Positions 52,246 to 60,886 of a stretch of 64,000 nt of DNA are shown one piece after another; positions within the stretch are counted from its first letter, which is position 1, and every line of letters begins with the position of its first letter. The stretch comes from Butyricicoccus_B sp017886875. GTDB lineage: Bacteria > Bacillota > Clostridia > Oscillospirales > Butyricicoccaceae. The notes beneath the pieces are model-generated. The model saw only the letters and a list, made by a program, of their open reading frames with translations, did not search any database and had not been told where the DNA came from. Where the stretch lies: contig OZ007036.1 of the NCBI GenBank assembly GCA_963931655.1, forward strand, positions 930,001 through 994,000, read 5' to 3'. A program made the position numbers and the translations under genes.

Positions 52246-52907
52246 AATATATCTCCTCTATTTGCACTGTTTTTTATAATTTGTTCTATTACAGGCACAT
52301 ATATTGCCTTTGGGTGAAAACAAACCTTAGCATTTTCATAATAAGTTTGTGCGTTTTCGGTGTCACCTAAATACTCATATTGTTTTGCGAGTAAAAACAG
52401 CATTACACCTAATGGAAAACCATAATATTCTTTTGTGTTTATTTCATCAATAATTGGCTTTACAAATTCTGTACTTTTATCAAGCATTACATAAAAAGCC
52501 TGTTCATTATAAGCAGTAAATTTATCATCACCAAGTTTTTTTATTTCATCTAACAGTAATTTTGCATGTTCTCTATCATTTCTGATAAGAAATCTATGAT
52601 AATACTGCTCTAAAAATGTTTTTTTATCCTGATTATTAGGATAATCTTTTTTAGTCATCTCTTTGAGTTTTGTTTCAAAGTTTGACATATCTTCTGATAG
52701 ATAATATGCCCTAAGCTGATATAAATCACAGGTATAATCACCTAAAAACTTTCTTGTTGTCGCCATATCAGCCATTTTTTGCACAGTATCAAAATCTTTT
52801 TTGCGAATGCTCATATTAAGGCTTCTCAGCTGAAAATTTTTCATTCCCTGATATGCAATATAAGCTAAAAAGGCAACAAAAATAATCAAAGCTGTTAACT
52901 GACTCAT
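52242..52907 (-). CDS. Membrane-anchored helical-repeat protein in the PTS operon, unknown
   Basis: 221 residues. An N-terminal helix (LTALIIFVAFLAYIAYQGM, residues 4-22) anchors it, with the rest probably cytoplasmic. The body is a series of helices with TPR-like character, clearest in LLAKQYEYLGDTENAQTYYE and its neighbours near 175-205. Its start has only a weak ribosome binding site; translation is coupled to EIIA downstream. I do not recognise a named family. Its place between EIID and EIIA suggests a PTS-associated scaffold or regulator, which is an inference. Confidence 0.6.
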   Translation of the reverse strand: MSQLTALIIFVAFLAYIAYQGMKNFQLRSLNMSIRKKDFDTVQKMADMATTRKFLGDYTCDLYQLRAYYLSEDMSNFETKLKEMTKKDYPNNQDKKTFLEQYYHRFLIRNDREHAKLLLDEIKKLGDDKFTAYNEQAFYVMLDKSTEFVKPIIDEINTKEYYGFPLGVMLFLLAKQYEYLGDTENAQTYYENAKVCFHPKAIYVPVIEQIIKNSANRGDIL

Positions 52908-52935
52908 ATTTGCACCCGACTTTCTAAATTTGTTT

Positions 52936-52977
52936 TTAAAAAAAGGGGGAGGAAATAAGTATTCCCCCCCTTACCAA
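52936..52977 (-). terminator. Attenuator-like G/C hairpin inside the PTS operon
   Basis: On the minus strand a run of seven G pairs with TCCTCCCCC-type sequence, followed by at least seven T. It lies between EIID and the helical-repeat gene, where partial termination would lower downstream expression. Confidence 0.6.
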
Positions 52978-53004
52978 CTTTCCATTATATTAAATGTTAA
53001 GTTT

Positions 53005-54006
53005 TTATTCTGGCATAGTAACCTCTACACCCTGCTCGTTAAGGCTCTTAACAACTTCTGTCAGAGCGTCCCAAGCCTGTTGACCAGTCTTTTCAGCTGG
53101 AGCTGGAGCTGGGTATTCATACCAAGAAACAAGTGGATTATAACCACCAAGAATGGTATTACCCTCAGCGTCCATAGCCTTAGAGTCACCAGTCCAGATA
53201 CCGAATGCGCAACCACCGATACCAACAACAAGGATAAGAAGGATACATTTAACTGGAGTCCAGCCTTTTTTAATCAGTGCGTAGATACCAAGAGTGATAA
53301 GCAGTGGAATTAACTTTGGCAGAATACCATCAAGCAATCCTTGAATATGGATTGCAGGGTCACCTATATAAATTCTTAGAGTTGTACCGCCATAGTTAGC
53401 AATCAGACCACCAACAACGAATACACCAAGAATACTAGCTGCACGTGTAAATTCCTTAGCGTTAGAAGTAAGCAATGTAACAGCCTTTGTACCAAGACCA
53501 TAAGACCAATGCATTAACCACCAACGAATAACGAACTGACAAACGTTAAAGATAAGTAAGAACAGAACCGCACCAATAATTTGACCTTCCATAGCCATAT
53601 TAGCAGTAAGACCAGCAGTAATAGGCACAAGAGTTAACCAGAACAGTGCGTCACCAATACCACCGAGTGGACCAGCAGCAGAGATACGAACAGAGCGAAT
53701 AGTCTGTGTATCAGCCTTATTCTGTTCAAGAGAAAGAACGATACCCATAACAAATGTTACTAAGAATGGGTGAGTATTTAAGAAGTCAAGGTTATGAGCC
53801 ATAGAAGCCTTAAGGTCTTCCTTATTTGTATGGATTTTCTTAAGACCTGGAAGCATAGCCCACAGCCAACCACAAGCCTGCATTCTTTCATAGTTGAAAG
53901 AAGCCTGTAGGAAACAAGACATCCAAACCATTTTATTAAGAGTAGCTTTATCAAGCTGCTTGGCTGGTGTTAAATCTTGGTATTTATCAGGAATATTATA
54001 TGCCAT
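53005..54006 (-). CDS. PTS system, mannose-family EIID component
   Basis: 333 residues from the ATG at 54006, which has GGAGGTGA upstream; a longer frame would sit inside the end of EIIC. The EIID pattern is clear: SFNYERMQACGWLWAMLPGL, HPFLVTFVMGIVLSLEQNKA, SAAGPLGGIGDALFWLTLVP near 110 and membrane helices near the end (about 230-270). After the last helix there is a hydrophilic tail of about 60 residues, longer than in most EIID proteins. It forms the sugar channel with EIIC. Confidence 0.92.
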   Translation of the reverse strand: MAYNIPDKYQDLTPAKQLDKATLNKMVWMSCFLQASFNYERMQACGWLWAMLPGLKKIHTNKEDLKASMAHNLDFLNTHPFLVTFVMGIVLSLEQNKADTQTIRSVRISAAGPLGGIGDALFWLTLVPITAGLTANMAMEGQIIGAVLFLLIFNVCQFVIRWWLMHWSYGLGTKAVTLLTSNAKEFTRAASILGVFVVGGLIANYGGTTLRIYIGDPAIHIQGLLDGILPKLIPLLITLGIYALIKKGWTPVKCILLILVVGIGGCAFGIWTGDSKAMDAEGNTILGGYNPLVSWYEYPAPAPAEKTGQQAWDALTEVVKSLNEQGVEVTMPE

Positions 54007-54826
54007 CACAGTCACCTCCACCGCTGGACATGCTCATACCTGCATTTTCACGAATCTTTGTATGGATTGTGAAATCATAGATAGCAATAGCTATACCTAC
54101 AAATGCACACAGCAACAGGGTTGCACCTGCTGTTGTTGAGTTTGCACTGCAAATTAAGCTCATTGCAAAACCAGCAAGCAGGAAGCCCCACATTTCTTTA
54201 GACATCATAACTTTCATTAGGATAGCGAAGCCTACAAACTTCATAGCACCGCCAGCAGCATCTAAGCCTGCCATTACCCATGAATAGCTATAAGAGAAAT
54301 CCTTCAGTACATCGCCTAGCACAGTACCACCGTATAGACCTGCAACAGCAAGCAAACCGAACAAAGTACCTAGGATACCCATTTCAATAAAGTTAATATT
54401 GCGAATACCCTTATCATCAGCGTTTTCAGCACACTTGTCAGCCTTAGCCATCATACCAGACATGATAGTGAAAGTAAGAGTAACAGCATACTGACCGAAA
54501 ACCGCAAATGGAATTGCAAGACCCATTGCAGCACCAACGCCATCTGCTGTAGCTTCCATATCAAGTGATACAGCAAATATAGTTGCCATAATACCGCCTA
54601 GAATAGCGTTAGGTGGCTGAGCACCACCGATTGGCATACTACCGATTTGGATAAGCTGATAAGCACCACCAACAACGATACCAAGTTCAAAATTACCTAA
54701 GATTGCACCAATTATAGGACAGGTAACAATTGGCTGATACAGAGATTCCAAAAAGCTAAACTGGTCAATACCCATGATAAATGCAACCACGAAAACCAGA
54801 ATCGCTTGAATAATAGTAATGTCCAT
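53996..54826 (-). CDS. PTS system, mannose-family EIIC component
   Basis: 276 residues, about eight membrane segments, with the EIIC-Man features IMGIDQFSFLESLYQPIVTC, GGAYQLIQIGSMPIGGAQPP near 52 and NAILGGIMATIFAV. It forms the membrane part of the permease with EIID, which its end overlaps by 11 bases. AAGGAG precedes the ATG. Sequence closeness to the AgaW/AgaC or SorA type cannot be judged here. Confidence 0.92.
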   Translation of the reverse strand: MDITIIQAILVFVVAFIMGIDQFSFLESLYQPIVTCPIIGAILGNFELGIVVGGAYQLIQIGSMPIGGAQPPNAILGGIMATIFAVSLDMEATADGVGAAMGLAIPFAVFGQYAVTLTFTIMSGMMAKADKCAENADDKGIRNINFIEMGILGTLFGLLAVAGLYGGTVLGDVLKDFSYSYSWVMAGLDAAGGAMKFVGFAILMKVMMSKEMWGFLLAGFAMSLICSANSTTAGATLLLCAFVGIAIAIYDFTIHTKIRENAGMSMSSGGGDCDGI

Positions 54827-54886
54827 TTTGTACTCCTTTCTCAGAGAGTCCCTTTTTGTTTCCCTTCTTAAATCGGGGAATACTGT

Positions 54887-55363
54887 TTACTTAAATAGTT
54901 TATCAATACTTTCAGCAGGAGTATCAGGAACACGCTTGATTTCGAGTTCTACTCCTAGCTCTTGTAGGCGTTTAAATGCTGCCACATCGTTGTCATCAAC
55001 TGCAACAGATGTAGCCACTTGACGCTTCCCTTCCGCCATATGCATATTGCCAATGTTGAGCTTTTTGATTGGTACACCACCCTCAACCAGCTTTAATACA
55101 TCTTGTGGGTTTTCACAGATAATAGCAATATGCTGATTTGGAGATGCCTTATGAATGATATTGATTGTTTTTTCGATGGTGAAGAAACGAGTTTGAGCAT
55201 AAGCAGGAGCTGCCATGTTCATAAGACCTTGACGGAACTCGTCTGCTGCAACAGCGTCGTTTGCAACAAGCAGTAAGTTAGCACCTACAACTCCACACCA
55301 TTGGGTAGCAACCTGACCATGGATTAGTCGGTTATCAATTCGGGTTAATACAATGTCTGGCAT
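54887..55363 (-). CDS. PTS system, mannose-family EIIB component
   Basis: 158 residues. The phosphorylated histidine lies in VLTRIDNRLIHGQVATQWC (His15). The fold continues with LLLVANDAVAADEFRQGLM and LNIGNMHMAEGKRQV near 104. It phosphorylates the incoming sugar. It is the first gene of the operon; EIIC follows after 60 bases. AAGGGG precedes the ATG. A promoter with an extended -10 (TGTTAAAAT, near 55500) is possible but weak. Confidence 0.93.
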   Translation of the reverse strand: MPDIVLTRIDNRLIHGQVATQWCGVVGANLLLVANDAVAADEFRQGLMNMAAPAYAQTRFFTIEKTINIIHKASPNQHIAIICENPQDVLKLVEGGVPIKKLNIGNMHMAEGKRQVATSVAVDDNDVAAFKRLQELGVELEIKRVPDTPAESIDKLFK

Positions 55364-55897
55364 AAATTGGTTTTCCCCTTTCTCTTATAATAAATTTAAC
55401 AAATTTGGACTTTATGACTTGTTTGCATTCAAAACAATAATGGATTGCTATATTGCTGGGAAGTATGCGAGCCAATGTCCTTTTTCATTACAGGTTCATT
55501 TTAACAGATTGTTCATAAATTGCATTTGCACTTTTTATTAGTTCTTTTGCATTTTTGATTTATATAATTTCTACAAAAAATCGTCTTTTTAGCATGATAT
55601 CATGATGTTTTTTCACATAAAAACGCAAAATTTAAGGTATTTTTAAAGTTTTTTCACTATGCTTTTTTTATTTTACTAAAACTGTTTTTATAAACTTTTT
55701 AATGTTTTTTAAAGGTTTTTATTAAAGGTATAGCGATAACCCTTAAACATTTTTTAAACTTTTTTAAAGAATTTTTAAGATATTTTTAAGAATTTTTGTA
55801 ATTTTCTGTATGCAACATTTAAACTGTTTATATTTTTGTTTTTTACTAAACAACAAAAAAAGACACCAAAGCAAAAAACTTTAGTGTCATATTTTTT
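55364..55897. other. Gene-free AT-rich region with phased T-tracts
   Basis: 534 bases with no credible gene. The left third should hold the PTS operon promoter: on the minus strand TGTTAAAAT near 55500 is an extended -10 with no good -35. A perfect 12-base palindrome CATGATATCATG lies at 55593-55604. From about 55640 to 55797, runs of five or six T recur at roughly helical spacing. The right end is the terminator of the amino acid transporter operon. Confidence 0.6.
55854..55888 (-). terminator. Terminator of the amino acid ABC operon
   Basis: A 10-bp stem (55862-55871 with 55879-55888, one G-U) followed on the minus strand by seven T. Confidence 0.85.
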
Positions 55898-56620
55898 TTA
55901 AAGCACCTTACTTAAAAATTCTTTTAGCCTTGGGTGCTGTGGATTTGTGAAAAATTGTTCTGGTTCGTTTTGTTCAGCAATTACACCTTGGTCCATAAAC
56001 AAAACTCTGGTTGCAACCGAGCGAGCAAATCCCATTTCGTGTGTTACAACAACCATTGTCATGCCTTCTTCTGCAAGCTCTTTCATAAGCTCTAAAACTT
56101 CACCCACCATTTCAGGGTCAAGAGCAGAAGTTGGCTCATCAAATAGCATTACATCAGGGTTCATAGCAAGAGCTCTAGCGATTGCTATTCGCTGCTGCTG
56201 ACCGCCAGAAAGCTGTTTTGGATATGCATTTGCCTTATCTGGCAAACCTACACGCTCTAAAAGCTCTAATGCTTTTTTCTCTGCCTCTTGCTCTGTTATA
56301 ACACCAAGCTTTACAGGTGCAAGCTTTATATTTTCCTTAACAGATAGATGTGGAAACAAATTAAACTGCTGGAAAACCATACCCATTTTCTGACGCAGTT
56401 TATTTATATTTTGCTTTGGGTCGGTTATATCAGTTCCTTCAAATGTAATTGTGCCAGATGTAGGCTGTTCAAGTAAATTTAAACAGCGTAAAAAAGTGGA
56501 TTTACCAGAGCCAGAAGCACCAATGATAACAACTTTTTCGCCCTTATGAATATGCTCATTTACACCTTTAAGCACTTCATTTTTACCAAAATATTTATGT
56601 AAATCTTTAACGTCTATCAC
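55898..56620 (-). CDS. Polar amino acid ABC transporter, ATPase
   Basis: 240 residues from a GTG at 56620, giving the typical start MIDVKDLHKYFGKNEVLKGV; AAAGGAG lies 11 bases upstream and a TTG seven codons earlier has no such site. Walker A is GASGSGKSTFLR, the Q-loop FQQFNLFPHLSV, the signature LSGGQQQRIAIARAL, Walker B VMLFDEPTSALDPE and the switch histidine VTHEMGFA. It belongs to the GlnQ/ArtP group. It overlaps the permease gene by 14 bases. Confidence 0.94.
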   Translation of the reverse strand: MIDVKDLHKYFGKNEVLKGVNEHIHKGEKVVIIGASGSGKSTFLRCLNLLEQPTSGTITFEGTDITDPKQNINKLRQKMGMVFQQFNLFPHLSVKENIKLAPVKLGVITEQEAEKKALELLERVGLPDKANAYPKQLSGGQQQRIAIARALAMNPDVMLFDEPTSALDPEMVGEVLELMKELAEEGMTMVVVTHEMGFARSVATRVLFMDQGVIAEQNEPEQFFTNPQHPRLKEFLSKVL

Positions 56621-57326
56621 TTTGTGCCAGTCTCCTTTCAATTTGTTTTTGAACCTGAGTCATAATTATTACAAGCACCAAATAAAATACAGCAGTAATC
56701 ATAAGTGGTGCAATATTATAAACCTTATTTTGAATATTAGTTGCCATTTTTAGAATATCTTGAACAGCAACATAACCTGCAACAGATGTTTCCTTTAAAA
56801 GAGTGATAAACTCGTTAAATAGTGCAGGTAAAATATTACGAATTGCCTGAGGAAGTATAATTAAACGCATTGTTTGACCAGAAGTTAAACCAAGAGAACG
56901 ACCAGCTTCAGTTTGTCCCTTATCAATAGACTGGATACCAGCTCTGATAATTTCGGCAACATATGCACCAGAGTTGATACCAAAACCAACAATAGCAGCT
57001 ATTGTACCATCTGTCATAGTTACAAAAATACCCGCATAAATAATAAGTAATTGCACCATAACAGGAGTACCACGAATTACAGTTAAGTAAATATCGCAAA
57101 TTTTCTCTAATATTTTGAGAAAAACAGGACATTTTCCGCTATTTGAATGTTGATTAGCGGATACCTTAATAATAGCGATAACAATACCAATGATAATACC
57201 TAAAACCACCGCACCAGCAGCAATCTGTAAAGTTTTTCCTAAGCCTTGAAAGTAGAGCTTCCAGCGGTCACCTTCAATAAATGCACCACTAAAATCGCTT
57301 ACTACTTTTGCAAACCATTCATTCAT
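56607..57326 (-). CDS. Polar amino acid ABC transporter, permease
   Basis: 239 residues from the ATG at 57326, which has GGGAG upstream (a longer frame starts in the upstream hairpin). About five membrane helices are present. The GlnP/HisM signature is seen as KTLQIAAGAVVLGIIIGIVI, IRGTPVMVQLLIIYAG, FGINSGAYVAEIIRAGIQSI and the EAA loop EAGRSLGLTSGQTMRLIILP. It probably forms a homodimer. Confidence 0.92.
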   Translation of the reverse strand: MNEWFAKVVSDFSGAFIEGDRWKLYFQGLGKTLQIAAGAVVLGIIIGIVIAIIKVSANQHSNSGKCPVFLKILEKICDIYLTVIRGTPVMVQLLIIYAGIFVTMTDGTIAAIVGFGINSGAYVAEIIRAGIQSIDKGQTEAGRSLGLTSGQTMRLIILPQAIRNILPALFNEFITLLKETSVAGYVAVQDILKMATNIQNKVYNIAPLMITAVFYLVLVIIMTQVQKQIERRLAQSDRR

Positions 57327-57343
57327 TGACCCATCTCCCTTAT

Positions 57344-57375
57344 TTAAAAATAGCAGGAGCATTTTTACCCCTGCT
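57344..57375 (-). terminator. Attenuator between the binding-protein and permease genes
   Basis: On the minus strand the stem AGCAGGGG/GCTCCTGCT (one G-U) is followed by ATTTTTAA. Such partial terminators commonly keep binding-protein mRNA in excess over the membrane components. Confidence 0.6.
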
Positions 57376-57388
57376 TTAGTGTTTTTAT

Positions 57389-58231
57389 TTATGCACCCAT
57401 GTGCTTTGTGATAAGCTCATCAACCTTATCGCCCTTATATTCAGCGACAACTTCATTAATTACAGCAAGCAAATCTTCTTGGTTCTTCTGAACAGCAAAA
57501 GCATACTGTTCATCTGTCAGTTTGGTATCAAGCACTTTTAATTTGCCATCATTTGCAGCCACAATAGCTTCTGCTGGTTTCTGGTCAATGATAATAGCAT
57601 CAGCTTTACCGTTTGCAAGGTGAAGAGCAGCTTCAGTTGCAGACTTATACTGAAGAACATTAGCATTTTTAATAGTAGAACCAGTTGTTTCATCACCGCC
57701 TGCATACCAATCACCAGTTGTACCAGCTTGAACAGCTATATTCTTGCCAGATAGAGCAGTATCAAGTGCGTCCTTATCGCCTTCTAGGTCAGAGTCAGCA
57801 CGAACTACAACCATCTGAGAAGAAGTAACATATTCATCAGAGAAATCAACCTGCTTTAAACGTTCTTCTGTGATAGTCATACCAGCAGCAGCAAAATCAC
57901 CCTTACCAGCCTTTAAAGAATTAACGATTGAATCGAAATCCATATCAACGATTTTGAGTTCAACACCAAGCTTATCAGCAACCGCTTGAGCGATATCCGC
58001 ATCAACACCCTGAACAGAACCATCATCAGCTAAATATTCAAATGGAGGGAAAGCGGCATTAGTAAGCATAACAATTTCGCCCTTTTCCTTAATAGCTTCA
58101 ACTGCTGATGCACCAGATGTAGTATTATCTGCTGTTGAACCTGCATTGTCATTTGTGTTTGTAGAGCCACAAGCTGCAAGAGTACCCGTCATCATAATAG
58201 CAGCCAGAGCTAGAGCAAACTTTTTTTTCAT
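57389..58231 (-). CDS. Amino acid ABC transporter substrate-binding lipoprotein
   Basis: 280 residues. The lipoprotein signal MKKKFALALAAIMMTGTLAAC has the lipobox LAAC with Cys21, then a serine/threonine-rich linker (about 22-45). The SBP family 3 body has AAFPPFEYLADDGSVQGVDA near 58, DFDSIVNSLKAGKGDFAAAG near 98 and ITEERLKQVDFSDEY. It is anchored on the outer face of the membrane. The specificity (polar amino acid or cystine-like) cannot be fixed. Confidence 0.93.
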   Translation of the reverse strand: MKKKFALALAAIMMTGTLAACGSTNTNDNAGSTADNTTSGASAVEAIKEKGEIVMLTNAAFPPFEYLADDGSVQGVDADIAQAVADKLGVELKIVDMDFDSIVNSLKAGKGDFAAAGMTITEERLKQVDFSDEYVTSSQMVVVRADSDLEGDKDALDTALSGKNIAVQAGTTGDWYAGGDETTGSTIKNANVLQYKSATEAALHLANGKADAIIIDQKPAEAIVAANDGKLKVLDTKLTDEQYAFAVQKNQEDLLAVINEVVAEYKGDKVDELITKHMGA

Positions 58232-58301
58232 AATTTCCTTTCCTCCTAAAAAATCTTGGTAAACTCAGTATTTACCTTTTTCCGTTTTTCATACAGATTA
58301 T

Positions 58302-58329
58302 ATTATACACACTTTTTTACTAATATCAA
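58302..58329 (-). promoter_or_regulatory. Promoter of the amino acid ABC operon
   Basis: On the minus strand TTGATA (58324-58329), 16 bases, then a perfect TATAAT (58302-58307). A small GGTAAA/TTTACC hairpin lies in the leader (58258-58276). Confidence 0.65.
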
Positions 58330-58396
58330 TGTCTGTTTGTCCAAAAAAGCCATATATTTTTTATTATTTTTTAGTTTATAGAATATAAAAAAGAAA

Positions 58397-58429
58397 GGAA
58401 AAGCACTAGAACTGTGTTTTCTAGTGCTT
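58397..58429 (-). terminator. Terminator of the pst-pho operon
   Basis: A 10-bp perfect stem (58401-58410 with 58420-58429); on the minus strand TTCCTTTCTTTTTT follows. It lies just past the phoR stop. Confidence 0.75.
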
Positions 58430-58448
58430 TTAAATCTCATTTCATATC

Positions 58449-60146
58449 TTAATTAGAGCTTTGAGGTAAACTCATTGTGAATATACTGCCCTTGCCTTCA
58501 TAAGATTGAACCCCAACACTTCCGCCATGAAGTTCAGCAATATGTTTTACGATTGCAAGACCTAAGCCAGTTCCTTCAATGGTTTTACTATGGCTTTTAT
58601 CTGCACGATAAAATCTTTCAAAAATATGTGCTCTATCATCTTGTGCAATGCCAATACCATCGTCTTCGACTTCAATATATGCCATATCACCATGTTTAGT
58701 AACTCTAAGCCATACATTGCCGCCTTCACGATTATATTTTACAGCGTTTGAACATAAATTTTGAGCAGCTTCTTCAAGCATACGAGGTACACCACTTGCT
58801 ATAACGTCTTCCGCTTGAACATGAATTTTAACTTGTTTTTTGTCAGCATAATCTTTCATTTGATTGCTGACAGTTTCAAGTAATTTCTTTAAATTTACCT
58901 TTTCAAATTGTAAGGTCATAGGTGCTTTTTCGTCGAGCTGAGATAATTTAATAATATCGTCAACTAATACAAGAAGTCTGCCTGCTTCTGTGCGAATTTT
59001 TTCAGCAAAACCAGCTACATCTTTTGGTCTAGCCATACCATTAGAAATCATTTCAGCATAACCAGATATAGAAGTTAAAGGAGTTTTAAGTTCATGAGAC
59101 ACATTTGCTGTAAATTCTCTACGGCTTTTTTCAGCAGCATATTTTTCTGATATATCAACAATAAGCAATACACAACCTCTAACATTACCATCAACCTGTA
59201 CAGGGTTACAGAAAATCTGTAATTGTCTACCGTTTTGGTTTTCCATACGGTGCTCGGTTTTTTTGCCTTTTACAGCTTCATTTGCTCTACGGTTTAACAC
59301 TTGGTCTCGGCTAAGTGAAATAAGGCTTTGACCTGCGAAATCCTGTGAAACTGAGCCAAGCAATCTAATAGCAGATTGATTTACAGATAAAATTCTAAGC
59401 TCTTTATCTAATATAACCATACCTTCTGACATGTTAGAAGTTATAGCTTCAAGCTCAACTTTTTGATGACGCATTTTATCCATTTGTTTTTGTAGCTGTT
59501 CATTTTGTGTATGGATTTTGTGAAGAAGTGGGGAAATTTCCTCATAAATATCATTTTCAAGTGGATTATCAAGCTTTAGAGTATTTATCGGTTTTACAAG
59601 TCTATTTGTTAAGTAATTTGCAAGCCATACACTAAAAGCTATAACCAATACAATGATAAGAACAAGTGGAGGAATAGCACGTTGCAGGTCATCACTTACA
59701 AGGTCGGTTGTATTTGATACACGCAGAATTTGACCATTAGATAAAAGTTTTGCAACATAATAAGTTTGCTGACCTAAAGTTGCAGATGTTCTTGATGACT
59801 CACCTTTTCCATTATGAGTTGCTTCCTCAACTTCTGGACGCTCAAGGTGATTTTCCATTTGTGAAGGGTCATAATTTGAGTCATAAACAACTGTTCCATC
59901 AGGTTCAATTAAAGTTACACGTGAACGGTCACTTTTACCCACAGCCTGCATATAAGCTTGTCGTTCATCACTATCTAAAGCATCAATATGTTCAAGTCCA
60001 GCTGCAACCAAAGAGGCTTGACGCATTGTTTCAGTTTCCATGCGTGCAAGTGCAGTTTGATAGCTTATAGTAAGTGTTGCCACAAAAGTGATAATACAAG
60101 TAGCGATTGCAAGCAAACACATACATAAATTTATACGTTTTTTCAT
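58449..60146 (-). CDS. phoR: Phosphate-sensing histidine kinase PhoR
   Basis: 565 residues. Membrane helices at about 8-28 and 165-185 flank an extracellular domain. A HAMP-like linker, a coiled stretch and a PAS domain (about 225-330, GMVILDKELRILSVNQ) follow. The HisKA box FTANVSHELKTPLTSISGY carries the phosphorylated histidine near 350, and the ATPase domain has NAVKYNREGG, DDGIGIAQDD and GTGLGLAIVKHI. This layout is PhoR/WalK-like; linkage to pst and phoU argues for phosphate sensing. It is the last gene of the operon. Confidence 0.88.
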   Translation of the reverse strand: MKKRINLCMCLLAIATCIITFVATLTISYQTALARMETETMRQASLVAAGLEHIDALDSDERQAYMQAVGKSDRSRVTLIEPDGTVVYDSNYDPSQMENHLERPEVEEATHNGKGESSRTSATLGQQTYYVAKLLSNGQILRVSNTTDLVSDDLQRAIPPLVLIIVLVIAFSVWLANYLTNRLVKPINTLKLDNPLENDIYEEISPLLHKIHTQNEQLQKQMDKMRHQKVELEAITSNMSEGMVILDKELRILSVNQSAIRLLGSVSQDFAGQSLISLSRDQVLNRRANEAVKGKKTEHRMENQNGRQLQIFCNPVQVDGNVRGCVLLIVDISEKYAAEKSRREFTANVSHELKTPLTSISGYAEMISNGMARPKDVAGFAEKIRTEAGRLLVLVDDIIKLSQLDEKAPMTLQFEKVNLKKLLETVSNQMKDYADKKQVKIHVQAEDVIASGVPRMLEEAAQNLCSNAVKYNREGGNVWLRVTKHGDMAYIEVEDDGIGIAQDDRAHIFERFYRADKSHSKTIEGTGLGLAIVKHIAELHGGSVGVQSYEGKGSIFTMSLPQSSN

Positions 60147-60170
60147 ATTTTTTCCTTTTTATATGGGGTT

Positions 60171-60851
60171 TTAATCATCGCTACTGATTTTATAACCAAC
60201 ACCACGAACAGTGCCAATCATACTGCCCGCATCACCAAGTTTTTTTCTTAGTGTTTTAACGTGCATATCTACAGTACGACTTTCCCCCTCAAAATCAAAT
60301 CCCCAAACCGCAGCCATAATTTTTTCACGAGAAAGTACCAAACCTGCATTTTGCATGAAATATTGTAAAAGCTCAAACTCTTTAAATGTTAATGTAACTT
60401 CTTCACCATCAACATTTACATTTCTTCTACCTGCATCTAATGAAATTTTTCCAAGTGTTAAAATTTCAGGAGATTTAGTCTGTTCTGTTCGGCGTAAAAC
60501 TGCCTTTATACGAGCTATAAGCTCCATTACACCGAAAGGCTTTGTAACATAGTCATCTGCACCATGGTCAAGACCACAGACTTTATCATATTCGGTATTT
60601 TTAGCTGTGAGCATAATAACTGGCAAACTTGAAAAACGTGCATTCTTACGTATTTTACTTAGCACAGTCATACCGTCCTCACTTGGTAACATTACATCAA
60701 GCAAAACAAGTGAAGGAACTTGCTGTTCAAGCCTTGCATAGAATGAATTTGCGTCTGCAAAACCTTCTGCTGCAAATCCACTTGCCTTTAATGCATAAAC
60801 TACGAGTTCACGAATATTTTCATCATCTTCCACACAAAAAATTATCTGCAT
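60171..60851 (-). CDS. phoP: OmpR-family response regulator PhoP/PhoB
   Basis: 226 residues. The receiver domain (1-118) has the acidic pair VEDDEN, the phosphorylated aspartate in LVLLDVMLPSEDG near 54, and the conserved threonine and lysine of MLTAKN and VTKPFG. The winged-helix DNA-binding domain (about 128-226) has LTFKEFELLQYFMQNAG and RTVDMHVKTLRKKLGDAG. It lies 24 bases upstream of phoR and should control Pho genes under phosphate limitation. Confidence 0.9.
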   Translation of the reverse strand: MQIIFCVEDDENIRELVVYALKASGFAAEGFADANSFYARLEQQVPSLVLLDVMLPSEDGMTVLSKIRKNARFSSLPVIMLTAKNTEYDKVCGLDHGADDYVTKPFGVMELIARIKAVLRRTEQTKSPEILTLGKISLDAGRRNVNVDGEEVTLTFKEFELLQYFMQNAGLVLSREKIMAAVWGFDFEGESRTVDMHVKTLRKKLGDAGSMIGTVRGVGYKISSDD

Positions 60852-60886
60852 TTAGTACTTTCTCCCTTTCTCAAATAACGGGAATT

